Under the pieces are notes generated by a model. That model saw nothing but the letters and a program-made list of their open reading frames with translations, did no database searches and was not told the origin of the DNA. The position numbers and the translations under genes are program-made. From Alphaproteobacteria bacterium (GTDB lineage: Bacteria; Pseudomonadota; Alphaproteobacteria; ATCC43930; CGMCC-115725), in the NCBI GenBank assembly GCA_028866355.1, contig JAGWIH010000002.1, positions 1-34,461 on the forward strand: DNA of 34,461 nt, written 5' to 3'. Positions 1 to 8,500 of this stretch are shown one piece after another. The stretch's first letter is position 1. Every line of letters begins with the position of its first letter.

Positions 1-182
1 GCGCCGCCCTCGACCGCTTCGTCTCCGCCGAGGTCGAAGCGCTCCCCGTCCTCGCCAGCGCCACCGACCGCAAGCCCATCGGCTTCGTCACCGAAGCCTA
101 TGCCCTCCGCCGCTACAACCAGGAACTCGAACAGGCCCGCGGCGACGAATTCGCCGACCCAACCCTCTTCGGTCCCGTCTGA
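1..182 (+). CDS. CBS-domain protein C-terminus, probably ClC-type chloride channel (partial)
   Basis: Reading frame 3 is open from the window edge to a TGA at 180-182 and gives 59 residues. It is too short at this edge to be named alone, but the text reads as the end of a CBS domain: a leucine/valine-rich strand with ALPVLAS, then the typical KPIGFVTEAYALRRYNQELE stretch, ending in DPTLFGPV. The pattern G-(F/Y)-(V/L)-T-E-A followed by RRYxxEL is what I associate with the C-terminal CBS module of alphaproteobacterial ClC chloride channel proteins. The transmembrane part lies outside the window, so channel identity is an inference; CBS domain assignment is firmer. No obvious terminator follows. 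Confidence 0.5.
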   Translation, partial: AALDRFVSAEVEALPVLASATDRKPIGFVTEAYALRRYNQELEQARGDEFADPTLFGPV

Positions 183-411
183 ACGCCGCGATCTTCGCCA
201 AGGCAGGGATTTGGCGGATATCCCCGATTTCGTCCCCCACAACCGGCGCCGCATCGCGCGTTATCAATTGATCATTTAGGTTGAGTGTGGCCCCAACCTT
301 GTGTTCGATAGCGTCGACGGTCGCGTGCAACGAAACACCGGTACCGATGGTCTTCGAACACCGCACGGTATCGCGTCAACTGCGCCAAGCAAGAAACAGG
401 GATGAACGCAC
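183..411. other. Intergenic region upstream of the molybdenum subunit gene
   Basis: 229 bases without a convincing gene. It contains an AT-richer patch around 262-285 with the perfect 10-base palindrome ATCAATTGAT (263-272), which could be an operator, but no regulator gene is adjacent to support this. No strong -35/-10 pair or terminator hairpin was recognised. A weak ribosome-binding sequence (AGGGA, ending about ten bases before the ATG at 412) is the only start-site signal. Confidence 0.4.
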
Positions 412-2748
412 ATGACGACGGGCACCACACGCCAGCTGCGCATTGAGGATGAACCGCTCTTACGCGGCAAGGGCCGCTATACCGGCGATGTGCACGAGCC
501 GCGCCAGGTCGCGGCCGCATTCCTGCGCGCGCCGATGGCATCGGCGACCATCCGCCGTCTCGACACGGTGGCGGCGCAACGGGCGCCTGGCGTGTTGGCG
601 GTGTTGACCGCTGCCGACATGACCGGCACCGGAAGTTTGGCGCATCCGCTGCCGGTGCCTGGCCGCGGCGGCTCGAAGCTCGCGGCGCCGCGTTGGCCGG
701 CTTTGGCCGAGGGCCGGGTGTTCCATGCCGGGCAGCCGGTCGCGATGGTGGTTGCTGAAACACCCGTGCAGGCGCAGGACGCCACCGAGCTGATCGACGT
801 CGACTATGACGAAATCCCGGCCGTAGTCGACGCGCGCCGCGCCAGCGAACCGGGTGCGCCGCAGATTTGGCCCGAAGCACCCGGCAACGTCGCGCTCGAC
901 TTCACCTGGCCGCTCGACAAGGACGGCAGCAACGCGGCCGAAGTGGCGAAGATTATCGCCAGCGCGCCGCTGGTCGCGCGGCTGTCGGTGTCCAATCAGC
1001 GGCTGGCGGTCGCGAGCATGGAGCCGCGCGTGGCGACCGGCTGGTACGACGCCAAGACCGGCGAGTACACGTTGCGCACGGGAACCCAAAGCGTCTGGTT
1101 GATGGCCAGCCAGATGGCAGAGTTGCTCGGCGTCAAACCGGAGCAGATGCGTGTCCTGACGGAGGATGTCGGCGGCGCCTTCGGCATGAAAACCGGCGCC
1201 TATCCCGAATACGTTGCCATCCTGGTCGCTGCCAAGCGGATCGGCCGGCCGGTCGGCTGGACATCAACCCGCGCCGAAGCGTTTCTATCGGACAATCAAG
1301 CGCGCGATCAGGTCATGGATGCCGAGCTTGCGCTCGACAAAGAGGGCAAATTCCTCGCCTTGCGCGTCAAGTCGGTGGCCGACATGGGCGCGTTCGCCAA
1401 CGGCGCCGGACCGCTCACCGCGACGATCAACATGGTGCGGTGCTTCCCCTCGGTTTATCGCATTCCGCGCGTTGTCTGCGACGTGCTGTGCGTCCTAACC
1501 AACACGGTTCAGCTCGGTCCCTATCGCGGCGCGGGGCGGCCCGAAGCCAACTATCTGATGGAGCGGCTGGTCGAGGAAGCAGCTCGCGTCAGCGGCATCG
1601 ATGCTGTCACCCTGCGTCGGCGCAATCTCGTGACGCCTGCGGAACTCCCCTACAAAGGCGCGATGGGCACGGTCTATGACAGCGGCGATTTTCCGGCGAT
1701 CTTCGACAAGGCGCTCGAGCTCGCCGATCTCAAAGGGTTCCCCGTGCGCAAACAGCAAAGTGCCGCGCGCGGCCGCCTGCGCGGCATCGGCGTCTCGTGC
1801 TTCCTCGAACATTCGGGAGCGCTTCCGCCCGAGGGCGCGGCGCTGTCGTTCCCCGGCGACGGTACGGTCGTCGTCGGCTTGGGGGCGCAATCGACTGGCC
1901 AAGGACATCTAACGGTGTTCCGCAAGGTCGCGTCCGAAAAACTTGGTATCGATCCGACGAAAGTGATGGTGCGCGAAGGCGATACGCGGCTCGGTGTCGA
2001 AGGGCATGGCAGCTTCGCCTCGCGGTCCGCCGCCGCGGCTGGCAGTGCGATCTTCTTCACGGCCGATGCGGTGATCGAGAAGGGCAAGAAAGTGGCGGCA
2101 CAGATGCTGGAGGCCGCGGAAGCCGACATCGCTTATCGCAACGGCGCGTTTGAGATCGCCGGCACCGACCGGCGGCTCTCACTGTTTGAGGTCGCGAACA
2201 AGGCGCGAGAGCTCAAGGCCAAGGGCGAGATCGCCGAAACACTCGATACCAACAAGGTGTCGCAGACGCCGCAGCATTTTCCCAATGGCTGCCACATCGC
2301 CGAGGTCGAGATCGATCCTGAAACCGGCGCGCTCGACGTGGTGGCTTACAGCGGCGCCGACGATTCTGGCCGCATCCTCAATACGATGATCGTCGAGGGC
2401 CAGGTCCATGGCGGCGTGGCGCAAGGCCTCGGCCAGGCGCTGCTCGAAAACGCGCTCTACGACGAGTCCGGTCAACTGCTCGCCGGTTCGTTCATGGACT
2501 ACGCGCTGCCGCGGGCAACCGACATGCCGTCGAAATTGACCGACGCTCTGCTCGAATTTCCGTGCAAGACCAATCCGATCGGTGTCAAAGGCGCGGGCGA
2601 AGCCGGCACCACCGGCGCGCTGGCCGCGATCATGAACGCGGTCGCCGACGCCATTCCCGGCGGCGCCGGCCGTGCGCTGCAGATGCCGGCGACGGCGCAA
2701 AAGATCTGGCAAGCATGCCGCGCGGTGAGGAACGGTGGCCGCGCATGA
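412..2748 (+). CDS. CO dehydrogenase/xanthine dehydrogenase-family molybdopterin-binding subunit (orphan CoxL-like)
   Basis: A 778-residue protein of the usual length for the large, molybdenum-cofactor-binding subunit of the xanthine oxidase/CO dehydrogenase family. The N-terminus (RIEDEPLLRGKGRYTGDV) is the classic hammerhead-domain opening of CoxL-like subunits. The cofactor-binding motif EDVGGAFGMK, the active-site loop GPYRGAGRPE (residues 369-378) and the catalytic glutamate in KGAGEAGTTG (E730) are all present. The loop lacks the cysteine of true form-I CO dehydrogenase (AYRCSFR) and resembles the form-II/aldehyde-hydroxylase loop AYRGAGR, so CO oxidation is unlikely; a hydroxylase for an aldehyde or N-heterocycle is more plausible. 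The usual FAD (medium) and 2Fe-2S (small) partner subunits are not in the window. Its TGA overlaps the ATG of the downstream amidohydrolase, so the two are co-translated. Substrate unknown. Confidence 0.88.
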   Translation: MTTGTTRQLRIEDEPLLRGKGRYTGDVHEPRQVAAAFLRAPMASATIRRLDTVAAQRAPGVLAVLTAADMTGTGSLAHPLPVPGRGGSKLAAPRWPALAEGRVFHAGQPVAMVVAETPVQAQDATELIDVDYDEIPAVVDARRASEPGAPQIWPEAPGNVALDFTWPLDKDGSNAAEVAKIIASAPLVARLSVSNQRLAVASMEPRVATGWYDAKTGEYTLRTGTQSVWLMASQMAELLGVKPEQMRVLTEDVGGAFGMKTGAYPEYVAILVAAKRIGRPVGWTSTRAEAFLSDNQARDQVMDAELALDKEGKFLALRVKSVADMGAFANGAGPLTATINMVRCFPSVYRIPRVVCDVLCVLTNTVQLGPYRGAGRPEANYLMERLVEEAARVSGIDAVTLRRRNLVTPAELPYKGAMGTVYDSGDFPAIFDKALELADLKGFPVRKQQSAARGRLRGIGVSCFLEHSGALPPEGAALSFPGDGTVVVGLGAQSTGQGHLTVFRKVASEKLGIDPTKVMVREGDTRLGVEGHGSFASRSAAAAGSAIFFTADAVIEKGKKVAAQMLEAAEADIAYRNGAFEIAGTDRRLSLFEVANKARELKAKGEIAETLDTNKVSQTPQHFPNGCHIAEVEIDPETGALDVVAYSGADDSGRILNTMIVEGQVHGGVAQGLGQALLENALYDESGQLLAGSFMDYALPRATDMPSKLTDALLEFPCKTNPIGVKGAGEAGTTGALAAIMNAVADAIPGGAGRALQMPATAQKIWQACRAVRNGGRA

Positions 2749-3851
2749 GCTTGGTTTATACCTGTGCGCCGGCTTCGGCCGGCCGCGCGCTCGCACGCCG
2801 CAGCAAGACCACCGCACGCAGCCGTGCCACCCGTCAGCGGACCATCGACATCCACTGCCACGTCTTCACGCCGGAAGCGGCGGCGCTGGTCAAGGATGTG
2901 ATGCGGCCGCAAAACGATCCGTATTCGTTCTTTGAAAGCGCCGCGTCGAAGCAGACCGACGTCAAGCAAATCGCCGCCATCGGACCGAAACTGACCTCGA
3001 TCGAGGCGCGGCTCAAGACGATGGATGCCGACGGCATCGACATCCAGGCGATCTCGACCGCGCCGATCCAATATTATTACTGGGCCGACGGCACCCTCGC
3101 GCTGCGCACGTCGCGCCTGATCAACGACAATATCGCGCATATCTGTGCGGCCAACCCCGAGCGTTTCGTCGGCTTGGCGACCGTGCCGATGCAAGTGCCT
3201 GAATATGCGGTGCGCGAGCTTACCCGCGCGGTGCGCGAGCTCGGCCTCAAGGGCGTCGAAATCTGCCCGCATGTCGAGCAAGAGGAACTGTCGGCGGACC
3301 GTTTCCGGCCTTTCTTCGCCAAGGCGGAAGAACTCGGCGCGGTAATTTTCATACATCCGCATGGTTTTCCCGAGGGTCGGCGTCTGGGCGATCACTTCTT
3401 CCAGAACATCGTCGGCAATCCGCTCGACACCACGCTGGCGATCCACCACCTGATTTTCGACGGCGTGCTCGAAACCTATCCGGGGCTCAAGATCGTCTGC
3501 GCCCATGGCGGCGGCTATCTGCCGGCTTATGCCGGACGCATCGACCACGCGCACGCCGCCCGGCCCGATGCCCGCACCAAGATCACCAAGGCGCCGTCGA
3601 GCTACCTGAAGAAGCTCTATTTCGACACCATCGTCTTCAACGACCACCAGTTGGCCTATCTGGTGAAGCAGTACGGCGCCGATCATATCTTGCTGGGTAC
3701 CGACTATCCCTACGACATGGGCCTGCCCGACGCGGTGCAATTCGTGCGCAAGACGCCCGGCCTGTCGGAACGCGATCGGGGATTGATTCTGGGTGGTAAT
3801 GCCGCGCGGCTCTTGGGCATCAAGCCGCCGGCGGGGTCGGCGCGGCGCTAG
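2745..3851 (+). CDS. ACMSD-like amidohydrolase (amidohydrolase 2 family)
   Basis: A 368-residue TIM-barrel metal-dependent hydrolase/decarboxylase of the aminocarboxymuconate-semialdehyde decarboxylase family. Visible family signatures are the metal-binding HxH near the N-terminus (TIDIHCHVF, H37 and H39), the strand-4 IFIHPHGFP, the CAHGGGYLPAYAGRID stretch and the late aspartate in LLGTDYPYDMG. I placed the start at the ATG of the ATGA overlap with the upstream gene (2745-2748). The frame is open further upstream, but only inside the previous gene. This start leaves a 32-residue arginine-rich leader before the barrel, so the start could be a little later. The family acts on ring-cleavage products or gamma-resorcylate-type substrates, which fits partnership with an aromatic/heterocycle hydroxylase. 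Its TAG overlaps the stop codon of the convergent tadC by three bases. Confidence 0.85.
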   Translation: MSLVYTCAPASAGRALARRSKTTARSRATRQRTIDIHCHVFTPEAAALVKDVMRPQNDPYSFFESAASKQTDVKQIAAIGPKLTSIEARLKTMDADGIDIQAISTAPIQYYYWADGTLALRTSRLINDNIAHICAANPERFVGLATVPMQVPEYAVRELTRAVRELGLKGVEICPHVEQEELSADRFRPFFAKAEELGAVIFIHPHGFPEGRRLGDHFFQNIVGNPLDTTLAIHHLIFDGVLETYPGLKIVCAHGGGYLPAYAGRIDHAHAARPDARTKITKAPSSYLKKLYFDTIVFNDHQLAYLVKQYGADHILLGTDYPYDMGLPDAVQFVRKTPGLSERDRGLILGGNAARLLGIKPPAGSARR

Positions 3852-4786
3852 AACGCCTTGAAAACCTGGATCAGCGCCGGTCCGATCAGCACGATGAACA
3901 TCGACGGCAGAATGAAGACGATCATCGGGATCGTCATGATCGCCGGCAGCTTGGCGGCCTTTTCTTCGGCCTTGAGCATGCGCTCTTCGCGCAGCTCGGC
4001 GGCGAGAACACGGAGCGCTTGAACCAGCGGCGTGCCGTACCGCTCGGTCTGGACCAATGTGTTGACCAGGCTGCGCATCGCCGGAATGTTGACGCGCTTC
4101 ACCAGGTTCGTCAGCGCGTCGCGCCGGTTCGGGAGGAATCCCAACTCGAGCGCGGTGAGCTGCAATTCGTCGGTCATCTCCGGCATGAAACGGCGGAATT
4201 CGCGTGCGACGCGAACCAGCGCGCCGTCGAGGCCGAGGCCCGATTCGGCGCAGATCATCAGGAGGTCGAGCGCATCCGGCAATGCCGAATGAAACCGCTG
4301 ATGCCGCTTTTTGATCATGTTCCGCAGAACGAGCGGCGGCGTATAGGTCGAGCCGACCGCGACGATGGCGCCGAGCAGTGCTACATGCGTCGCCGTCATA
4401 TTGAACGGCGTGCTGAAGATCAGCACCAAGCTGGTCAGCGTGCAAGGCAGCAACAGCCGGATGCCGACGTAAAGGACCAGCGCCTCGCGATTGCGATAGC
4501 CCGCCTGAATCAGCAGGTTTGTCGCCTTGTCGGCGTCGGCGCCGCGGGTGAGCTTCAGCTTTTCGACCAGAGTTTTCAGCAGACTGGCCCCATATTGGGG
4601 TGCCCGGCGCTGGCGCGCGCGCGGCGAGCCGGCGGGCGGCGCCGCGCCGACGCGGCGTGCGACCAAGGCGCTGAAACGACTGCGCAACGGTGCAGCGGCG
4701 TCCCAAGCGCCATAGCCCGCCACCAGCGCGCCGAAAATGACGGCGGCCAGCGTCAACGTGAAGGCGATGTCGCCGAACCCGTTCAT
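3848..4786 (-). CDS. tadC: Tad pilus inner-membrane platform protein TadC
   Basis: A 312-residue type II secretion F-domain protein, last gene of the pilus operon. Features: an N-terminal membrane segment (IAFTLTLAAVIFGALVAGY), a cytoplasmic region, a pair of membrane helices around the middle (LLLPCTLTSLVLIFST and VALLGAIVAVGSTY), the T2SSF helical bundle with DALDLLMICAESGLGLDGAL, and a C-terminal hydrophobic helix (MTIPMIVFILPSMFIVLIGPALIQVF). TadC works as partner of TadB to form the platform against which the CpaF ATPase drives Flp pilin polymerisation. Its ATG overlaps the stop of tadB (ATGA-type overlap at 4783-4786), and its stop overlaps that of the convergent amidohydrolase gene. 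Confidence 0.9.
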   Translation of the reverse strand: MNGFGDIAFTLTLAAVIFGALVAGYGAWDAAAPLRSRFSALVARRVGAAPPAGSPRARQRRAPQYGASLLKTLVEKLKLTRGADADKATNLLIQAGYRNREALVLYVGIRLLLPCTLTSLVLIFSTPFNMTATHVALLGAIVAVGSTYTPPLVLRNMIKKRHQRFHSALPDALDLLMICAESGLGLDGALVRVAREFRRFMPEMTDELQLTALELGFLPNRRDALTNLVKRVNIPAMRSLVNTLVQTERYGTPLVQALRVLAAELREERMLKAEEKAAKLPAIMTIPMIVFILPSMFIVLIGPALIQVFKAF

Positions 4787-5757
4787 ACGCGGAACTTGCC
4801 CAAGCGAATCATCGCGAAGATGCCGACCACCAGCGTCGCCATCGCCGCCGTCAGGTACATGTGACCCGACGGCGTGTTGAAGAGCAGCGCGACGTAATCG
4901 AAGTCGAGCACCGCCAGGATGCCCATAACCACGAAGGGCAAGGCGCCGACGATGGTCGCCGAGGCCCGTGCTTCGGCCGAGAAGGTGCGAATCTTCAGAT
5001 GCAGTTGACGGCGCCGGCGCAGAATCAGGTCGAGGTTTTCCAGTGTCTCGGCGAGGTTACCGCCGGTTTCACGCTGGATTGAAAAGGCGATCGCCATAAA
5101 GGTGAATTCGGGCAGGTCGATGCGGCCGGCTGCTTCCCAAAGCGCATCTTCGAGCGGTTGGCCGAGCTGAATCTGATCGGAAATGCGGCGGAACTCGGCA
5201 CCGACCGGCTCGCCTATCTCATGCGTGACGCCGGCGATCGTTTCGGTTACCGGCAAGCCAGCGCGCAGGCCGCGGACCATCAAGCCGACGGCGTCGGGAA
5301 ACACGGCGATGAAGCGCGTCGCCCGGCGGTTGATGAGATAGCCGATAAGCACGCGCGGGGCGAGGAACGTGGCGCCGATGGCCGCCGGCCAGCCGACCAG
5401 CGGCGCGATGCCGATCTCGGTCAGGCCAACGCCGAGCAGCAGGCCGAACACCCCGGCGCCAATCAGCACCTTGCCGATGGTGAGGTTTGTGCCGGTCCGC
5501 GCCAGCTTCTTGCGCCATTTATCGGGGTTGGGCAGGAACCGGCCGATCAGGGCATCAAGACGCGATTTCTTGTCTTCGCGTTTTAGTGTCAGCGCCACGG
5601 CCTCGGCGTCCGGCTTGCCGACGAAGCGATCACGAACCTTGCCCAGGCGTTCGACCACGTCGGCGCGTTCCTTCGTGTCGGTCGCGCCCGACCAGCCCGC
5701 GAAAGTCACGCCGAACAGCAGCAGGAAGACGATGAGCAGGAAAATGGCGTCGATCAT
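4783..5757 (-). CDS. tadB: Tad pilus inner-membrane platform protein TadB
   Basis: A 324-residue T2SSF-domain membrane protein. It opens with a transmembrane helix (IFLLIVFLLLFGVTFAGW), has a central hydrophobic hairpin (VLIGAGVFGLLLGVGLTEIG), then the F-domain core VFPDAVGLMVRGLRAGLPVTETI and the family stretch FSIQRETGGNLAETLENL. It ends with two membrane segments. The length and residue pattern fit TadB/CpaG. It lies five bases downstream of cpaF and overlaps tadC by four bases, so it is translationally coupled within the operon. Role: inner-membrane platform of the Flp pilus together with TadC. Confidence 0.9.
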   Translation of the reverse strand: MIDAIFLLIVFLLLFGVTFAGWSGATDTKERADVVERLGKVRDRFVGKPDAEAVALTLKREDKKSRLDALIGRFLPNPDKWRKKLARTGTNLTIGKVLIGAGVFGLLLGVGLTEIGIAPLVGWPAAIGATFLAPRVLIGYLINRRATRFIAVFPDAVGLMVRGLRAGLPVTETIAGVTHEIGEPVGAEFRRISDQIQLGQPLEDALWEAAGRIDLPEFTFMAIAFSIQRETGGNLAETLENLDLILRRRRQLHLKIRTFSAEARASATIVGALPFVVMGILAVLDFDYVALLFNTPSGHMYLTAAMATLVVGIFAMIRLGKFRV

Positions 5758-5762
5758 GACGC

Positions 5763-7214
5763 CTATCCGACGGCTTCGAGGAGGGCGCGATCCAGACCGT
5801 AATATTCCGCCCGCGTGATGAAGTGCGGACGGAGACCGCTCGACATGAACGTGCCTTTGAGCGAACCGTCCGGCATCTGGCCTTCGTATTGGAAGGTGAA
5901 GAGGTCTTGCGTCGTGATCACGTCGCCTTCCATGCCGACGATCTCGGTGACGGCGACGACGCGGCGAATGCCGTCGCGCATGCGGCTGATCTGCATGATG
6001 AGGTTGACGGCGGCGGCGATCTGCTGGCGGACGGCGCGCGGCGGCAGGTTGACGCCGCCCATGCCCACCATGTTCTCGAGGCGGGTCAACGCTTCGCGCG
6101 GCCGATTGGCGTGGATGGTCGAAAGCGAGCCGTCGTGGCCGGTGTTCATCGCCTGAAGCATATCGAGCGCCTCGGCGCCGCGGATTTCGCCGAGGATGAT
6201 GCGGTCAGGACGCATACGCAGAGCGTTCCGGACCAGGTCGCGGATGGCAATCTCGCCTTTGCCTTCGAGGTTGGCCGGCCGCGTTTCCAGGCGGACGACG
6301 TGCGGCTGCTGTAGCTGCAACTCGGCGGCGTCTTCGATCGTGACGATGCGCTCGCCCGGATCGATCATCTGCGACATGGCGTTCAGCAGCGTGGTTTTTC
6401 CCGAACCGGTACCGCCGGAAATCAGGATGTTGAGGCGCGACCGCGCGGCGATCTTGAGCACCGTCGCCATCGCCGCCGAAATGTTCTTCTGCCGCGACAT
6501 GACGTCGAGCGTGATGCCCTTCTTCGAAAATTTTCGGATCGAGATGGTCGGGCCATCGAGCGCCAAAGGCGGCGTGATGATGTTGACGCGGCTGCCGTCT
6601 TGCAAGCGGGCGTCGACCAGCGGCGTCGATTCGTCGATGCGGCGGCCGACTTGCGTGACGATGCGGGTCGCAATCGACATCACGTGCGCGTTGTCGCGGA
6701 ATGACACGCCCGTGAGCTCGAGCTTGCCGCGACGCTCGACATAAACCTGCTTCGAGCCATTGACCATGATGTCGGTCACGGATTCATCGGCCAGCAGCGG
6801 CTCGATCGGGCCAAGGCCCAGCATGTCGTCGAGCAGGACGGCGACGAGCTGCCGTTGCTCGGCCTGATTGAGGTTGATGCGCTGCTCGGCGACGATCTCG
6901 CTCACCATGTCGGCGAGCTGGCGCGACAGCTCATCGCGTTGCAATTTGGCGGCGACCTCGGTGTCGATGCGCTGGAGCACCAGCGGATAGATGCGCGGCG
7001 CCGCCTCGTTGACGTTGGCGCTGCGCATGGCGATCGGACGCGGCGCCGCCGGAACGTCGGCTATGGTCGCGGGTTCGGATGCACGTTGTTCCGCCGCGGG
7101 CACGGCGGTGCGTTGCGGCGCGGGCGCCGCGGCGGCCGGGCGGAGAGGCGGAAGGTCGGAAACGCGCGGCCGCGGCTGGAGCCCGTCGGCGTTCACTCCG
7201 CGGCGCCCGAACAT
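5763..7214 (-). CDS. cpaF: Tad pilus assembly ATPase CpaF/TadA
   Basis: A 483-residue secretion ATPase of the VirB11/TadA family that powers Flp pilus extension (and in some species retraction). Evidence: Walker A ISGGTGSGKTT with the lysine at residue 273, an Asp box (TIEDAAELQLQQPHVVRLE), Walker B (RPDRIILGEIRGAEALDML), a His-box region with NTGHDGSLSTIHAN, and the upstream VNGSKQVYVERRGKLELT segment of the N-terminal domain. About 95 residues of Pro/Ala-rich leader precede the conserved region, as is common in alphaproteobacterial CpaF. The ATG overlaps the cpaE stop by one base (TGATG), and five bases separate it from tadB. Confidence 0.95.
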   Translation of the reverse strand: MFGRRGVNADGLQPRPRVSDLPPLRPAAAAPAPQRTAVPAAEQRASEPATIADVPAAPRPIAMRSANVNEAAPRIYPLVLQRIDTEVAAKLQRDELSRQLADMVSEIVAEQRINLNQAEQRQLVAVLLDDMLGLGPIEPLLADESVTDIMVNGSKQVYVERRGKLELTGVSFRDNAHVMSIATRIVTQVGRRIDESTPLVDARLQDGSRVNIITPPLALDGPTISIRKFSKKGITLDVMSRQKNISAAMATVLKIAARSRLNILISGGTGSGKTTLLNAMSQMIDPGERIVTIEDAAELQLQQPHVVRLETRPANLEGKGEIAIRDLVRNALRMRPDRIILGEIRGAEALDMLQAMNTGHDGSLSTIHANRPREALTRLENMVGMGGVNLPPRAVRQQIAAAVNLIMQISRMRDGIRRVVAVTEIVGMEGDVITTQDLFTFQYEGQMPDGSLKGTFMSSGLRPHFITRAEYYGLDRALLEAVG

Positions 7215-8500
7215 CAGGCGCTCCGCTTCAGGAAGCTCGGCAGGAACGCGCTCGGCGAGAGCTTGGCCGGCAGTTTCGGCAGCGGCAGCTTGGCGAGCAC
7301 CGAGTTGGATTTGGCGGCGGCGGGTTCGATGCCGCCGATGCGCATGGCGATCGCACGGATCGCGGCCGCGGCCGGTGCATGTTTGAGCGCCGCCGACAGG
7401 ACGCTGCCGGTGGACGCGGTGGCGAGCGCCGCCGTGGGCTCGAACGGCACGACATGGTCCAGCTTGACCGCAGTCACGCGCTCGAACTCGGCTTTGGCGA
7501 TTTCGCCGCGGTGCTTGGCGCCGACATGATTGGCGACGATCATATGGCGCGCCGATGGGGTCATCGTCCGCGCGAAGTCCGCAAGGCGCAAAAGGTCACG
7601 CGCGGAAGCCAGCGACAGATCCGTCACCAGGCCGATGGTCGACGACAGCGTCAGGATGCGGCGGACCTCTTCCGACAGAATGCGCGGCGCGTCGACGACG
7701 ACATAGTCGTAATCGTGGCGCAACACGTTGAGCATCGTGTCGATCGCGCCCGGCGCGACATGCATCTGGTCGACGAGCGGCTCTTCCGCGGCCAGCACCT
7801 TGAGGCGCGGGCTCTCTTCGAGCATGGCGGCGCCGAGCAGGCGGCTGTCGAGCCGCGACGGGAACTCGAGCGCCTCACGCAAGCCGGCAGCTGGCGCCAG
7901 ATCGAGCGACAAGGCTGCGTTGCCGAATTGCAGGTCGAGATCGATCAATGTGACCCGTTTTTGGTAGAGGTGCGCCAGGCACCAGGCGACCGAACTGGCG
8001 ATCGTCGTCGCGCCCGCGCCGCCGCGAACGCCGACGAAGCTGACGACGTGGGCCTGCGTCTTGGCGGTGCCCTGACCGAGTTGGCGCTTGTTGTCGCCGC
8101 GCAGCGAACGCTCGAGCATGGCGAGCGTCACTGGCTTGAGCAGATAATCGGTGACGCCAAGTTCAATGAGGTCGCGGTACAAGGTCAATTCGTTGCGCTT
8201 GCCCAGCGCGATGACCGTCATCTCCGGCGGGCAGAGCTCGGCCAGATCGGCCAGCGTCTTCACCGGGTCTTCGACATCGTCGATGTCGACGATCAGCAAA
8301 TTGGGCGGCGCGTGCTTGGTGATGTACTCGTGCGCGGCGGCGACGCCGCCCTCGATCGCAACCGGGTTGCGCCATCCTTGGGCGGCGGCCAGGTCGCGCG
8401 CGACCTGCCGCGTCTCCGGCTCGGCGACGCAAGCGAGGAGCCGCGGGCCCGTGCCTTGGCTCGCTTCGGCTTCCGGCGTCAGATTCGCGTTATTGTCCAT
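7214..8500 (-). CDS. cpaE: Pilus localisation/assembly protein CpaE (TadZ), receiver plus MinD/ParA-like ATPase
   Basis: A 428-residue two-domain protein. Residues about 20-135 form a response-regulator-like fold (LLIVDIDDVED, VTDYLLKPVTLAMLE). Residues about 150-400 are a MinD/ParA-like ATPase domain with a deviant Walker A, RGGAGATT (159-166), in which the usual lysine is replaced by alanine, as is frequent in CpaE/TadZ. Later motifs TLIDLDLQFGN and DYVVVDAPR fit the MinD fold. CpaE places the pilus machine at its cellular site. The frame is open further upstream, but I chose the ATG at 8500 because the additional N-terminal residues are Arg/Ala-rich shadow of cpaD. With this start it overlaps the cpaD stop by 11 bases. 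Confidence 0.88.
   Translation of the reverse strand: MDNNANLTPEAEASQGTGPRLLACVAEPETRQVARDLAAAQGWRNPVAIEGGVAAAHEYITKHAPPNLLIVDIDDVEDPVKTLADLAELCPPEMTVIALGKRNELTLYRDLIELGVTDYLLKPVTLAMLERSLRGDNKRQLGQGTAKTQAHVVSFVGVRGGAGATTIASSVAWCLAHLYQKRVTLIDLDLQFGNAALSLDLAPAAGLREALEFPSRLDSRLLGAAMLEESPRLKVLAAEEPLVDQMHVAPGAIDTMLNVLRHDYDYVVVDAPRILSEEVRRILTLSSTIGLVTDLSLASARDLLRLADFARTMTPSARHMIVANHVGAKHRGEIAKAEFERVTAVKLDHVVPFEPTAALATASTGSVLSAALKHAPAAAAIRAIAMRIGGIEPAAAKSNSVLAKLPLPKLPAKLSPSAFLPSFLKRSA

Noticed and set aside
412-2748. True aerobic CO dehydrogenase (coxL form I)
   Set aside because: The active-site loop reads PYRGAGR, without the cysteine of AYRCSFR, and coxM and coxS are not adjacent.
2499-4706. A very long minus-strand open frame of 735 codons
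   Set aside because: It is antisense to the molybdenum subunit end, the amidohydrolase and the tadC frame; its translation is Arg-rich low-complexity text with no domain motif, as expected from shadow frames in GC-rich DNA.
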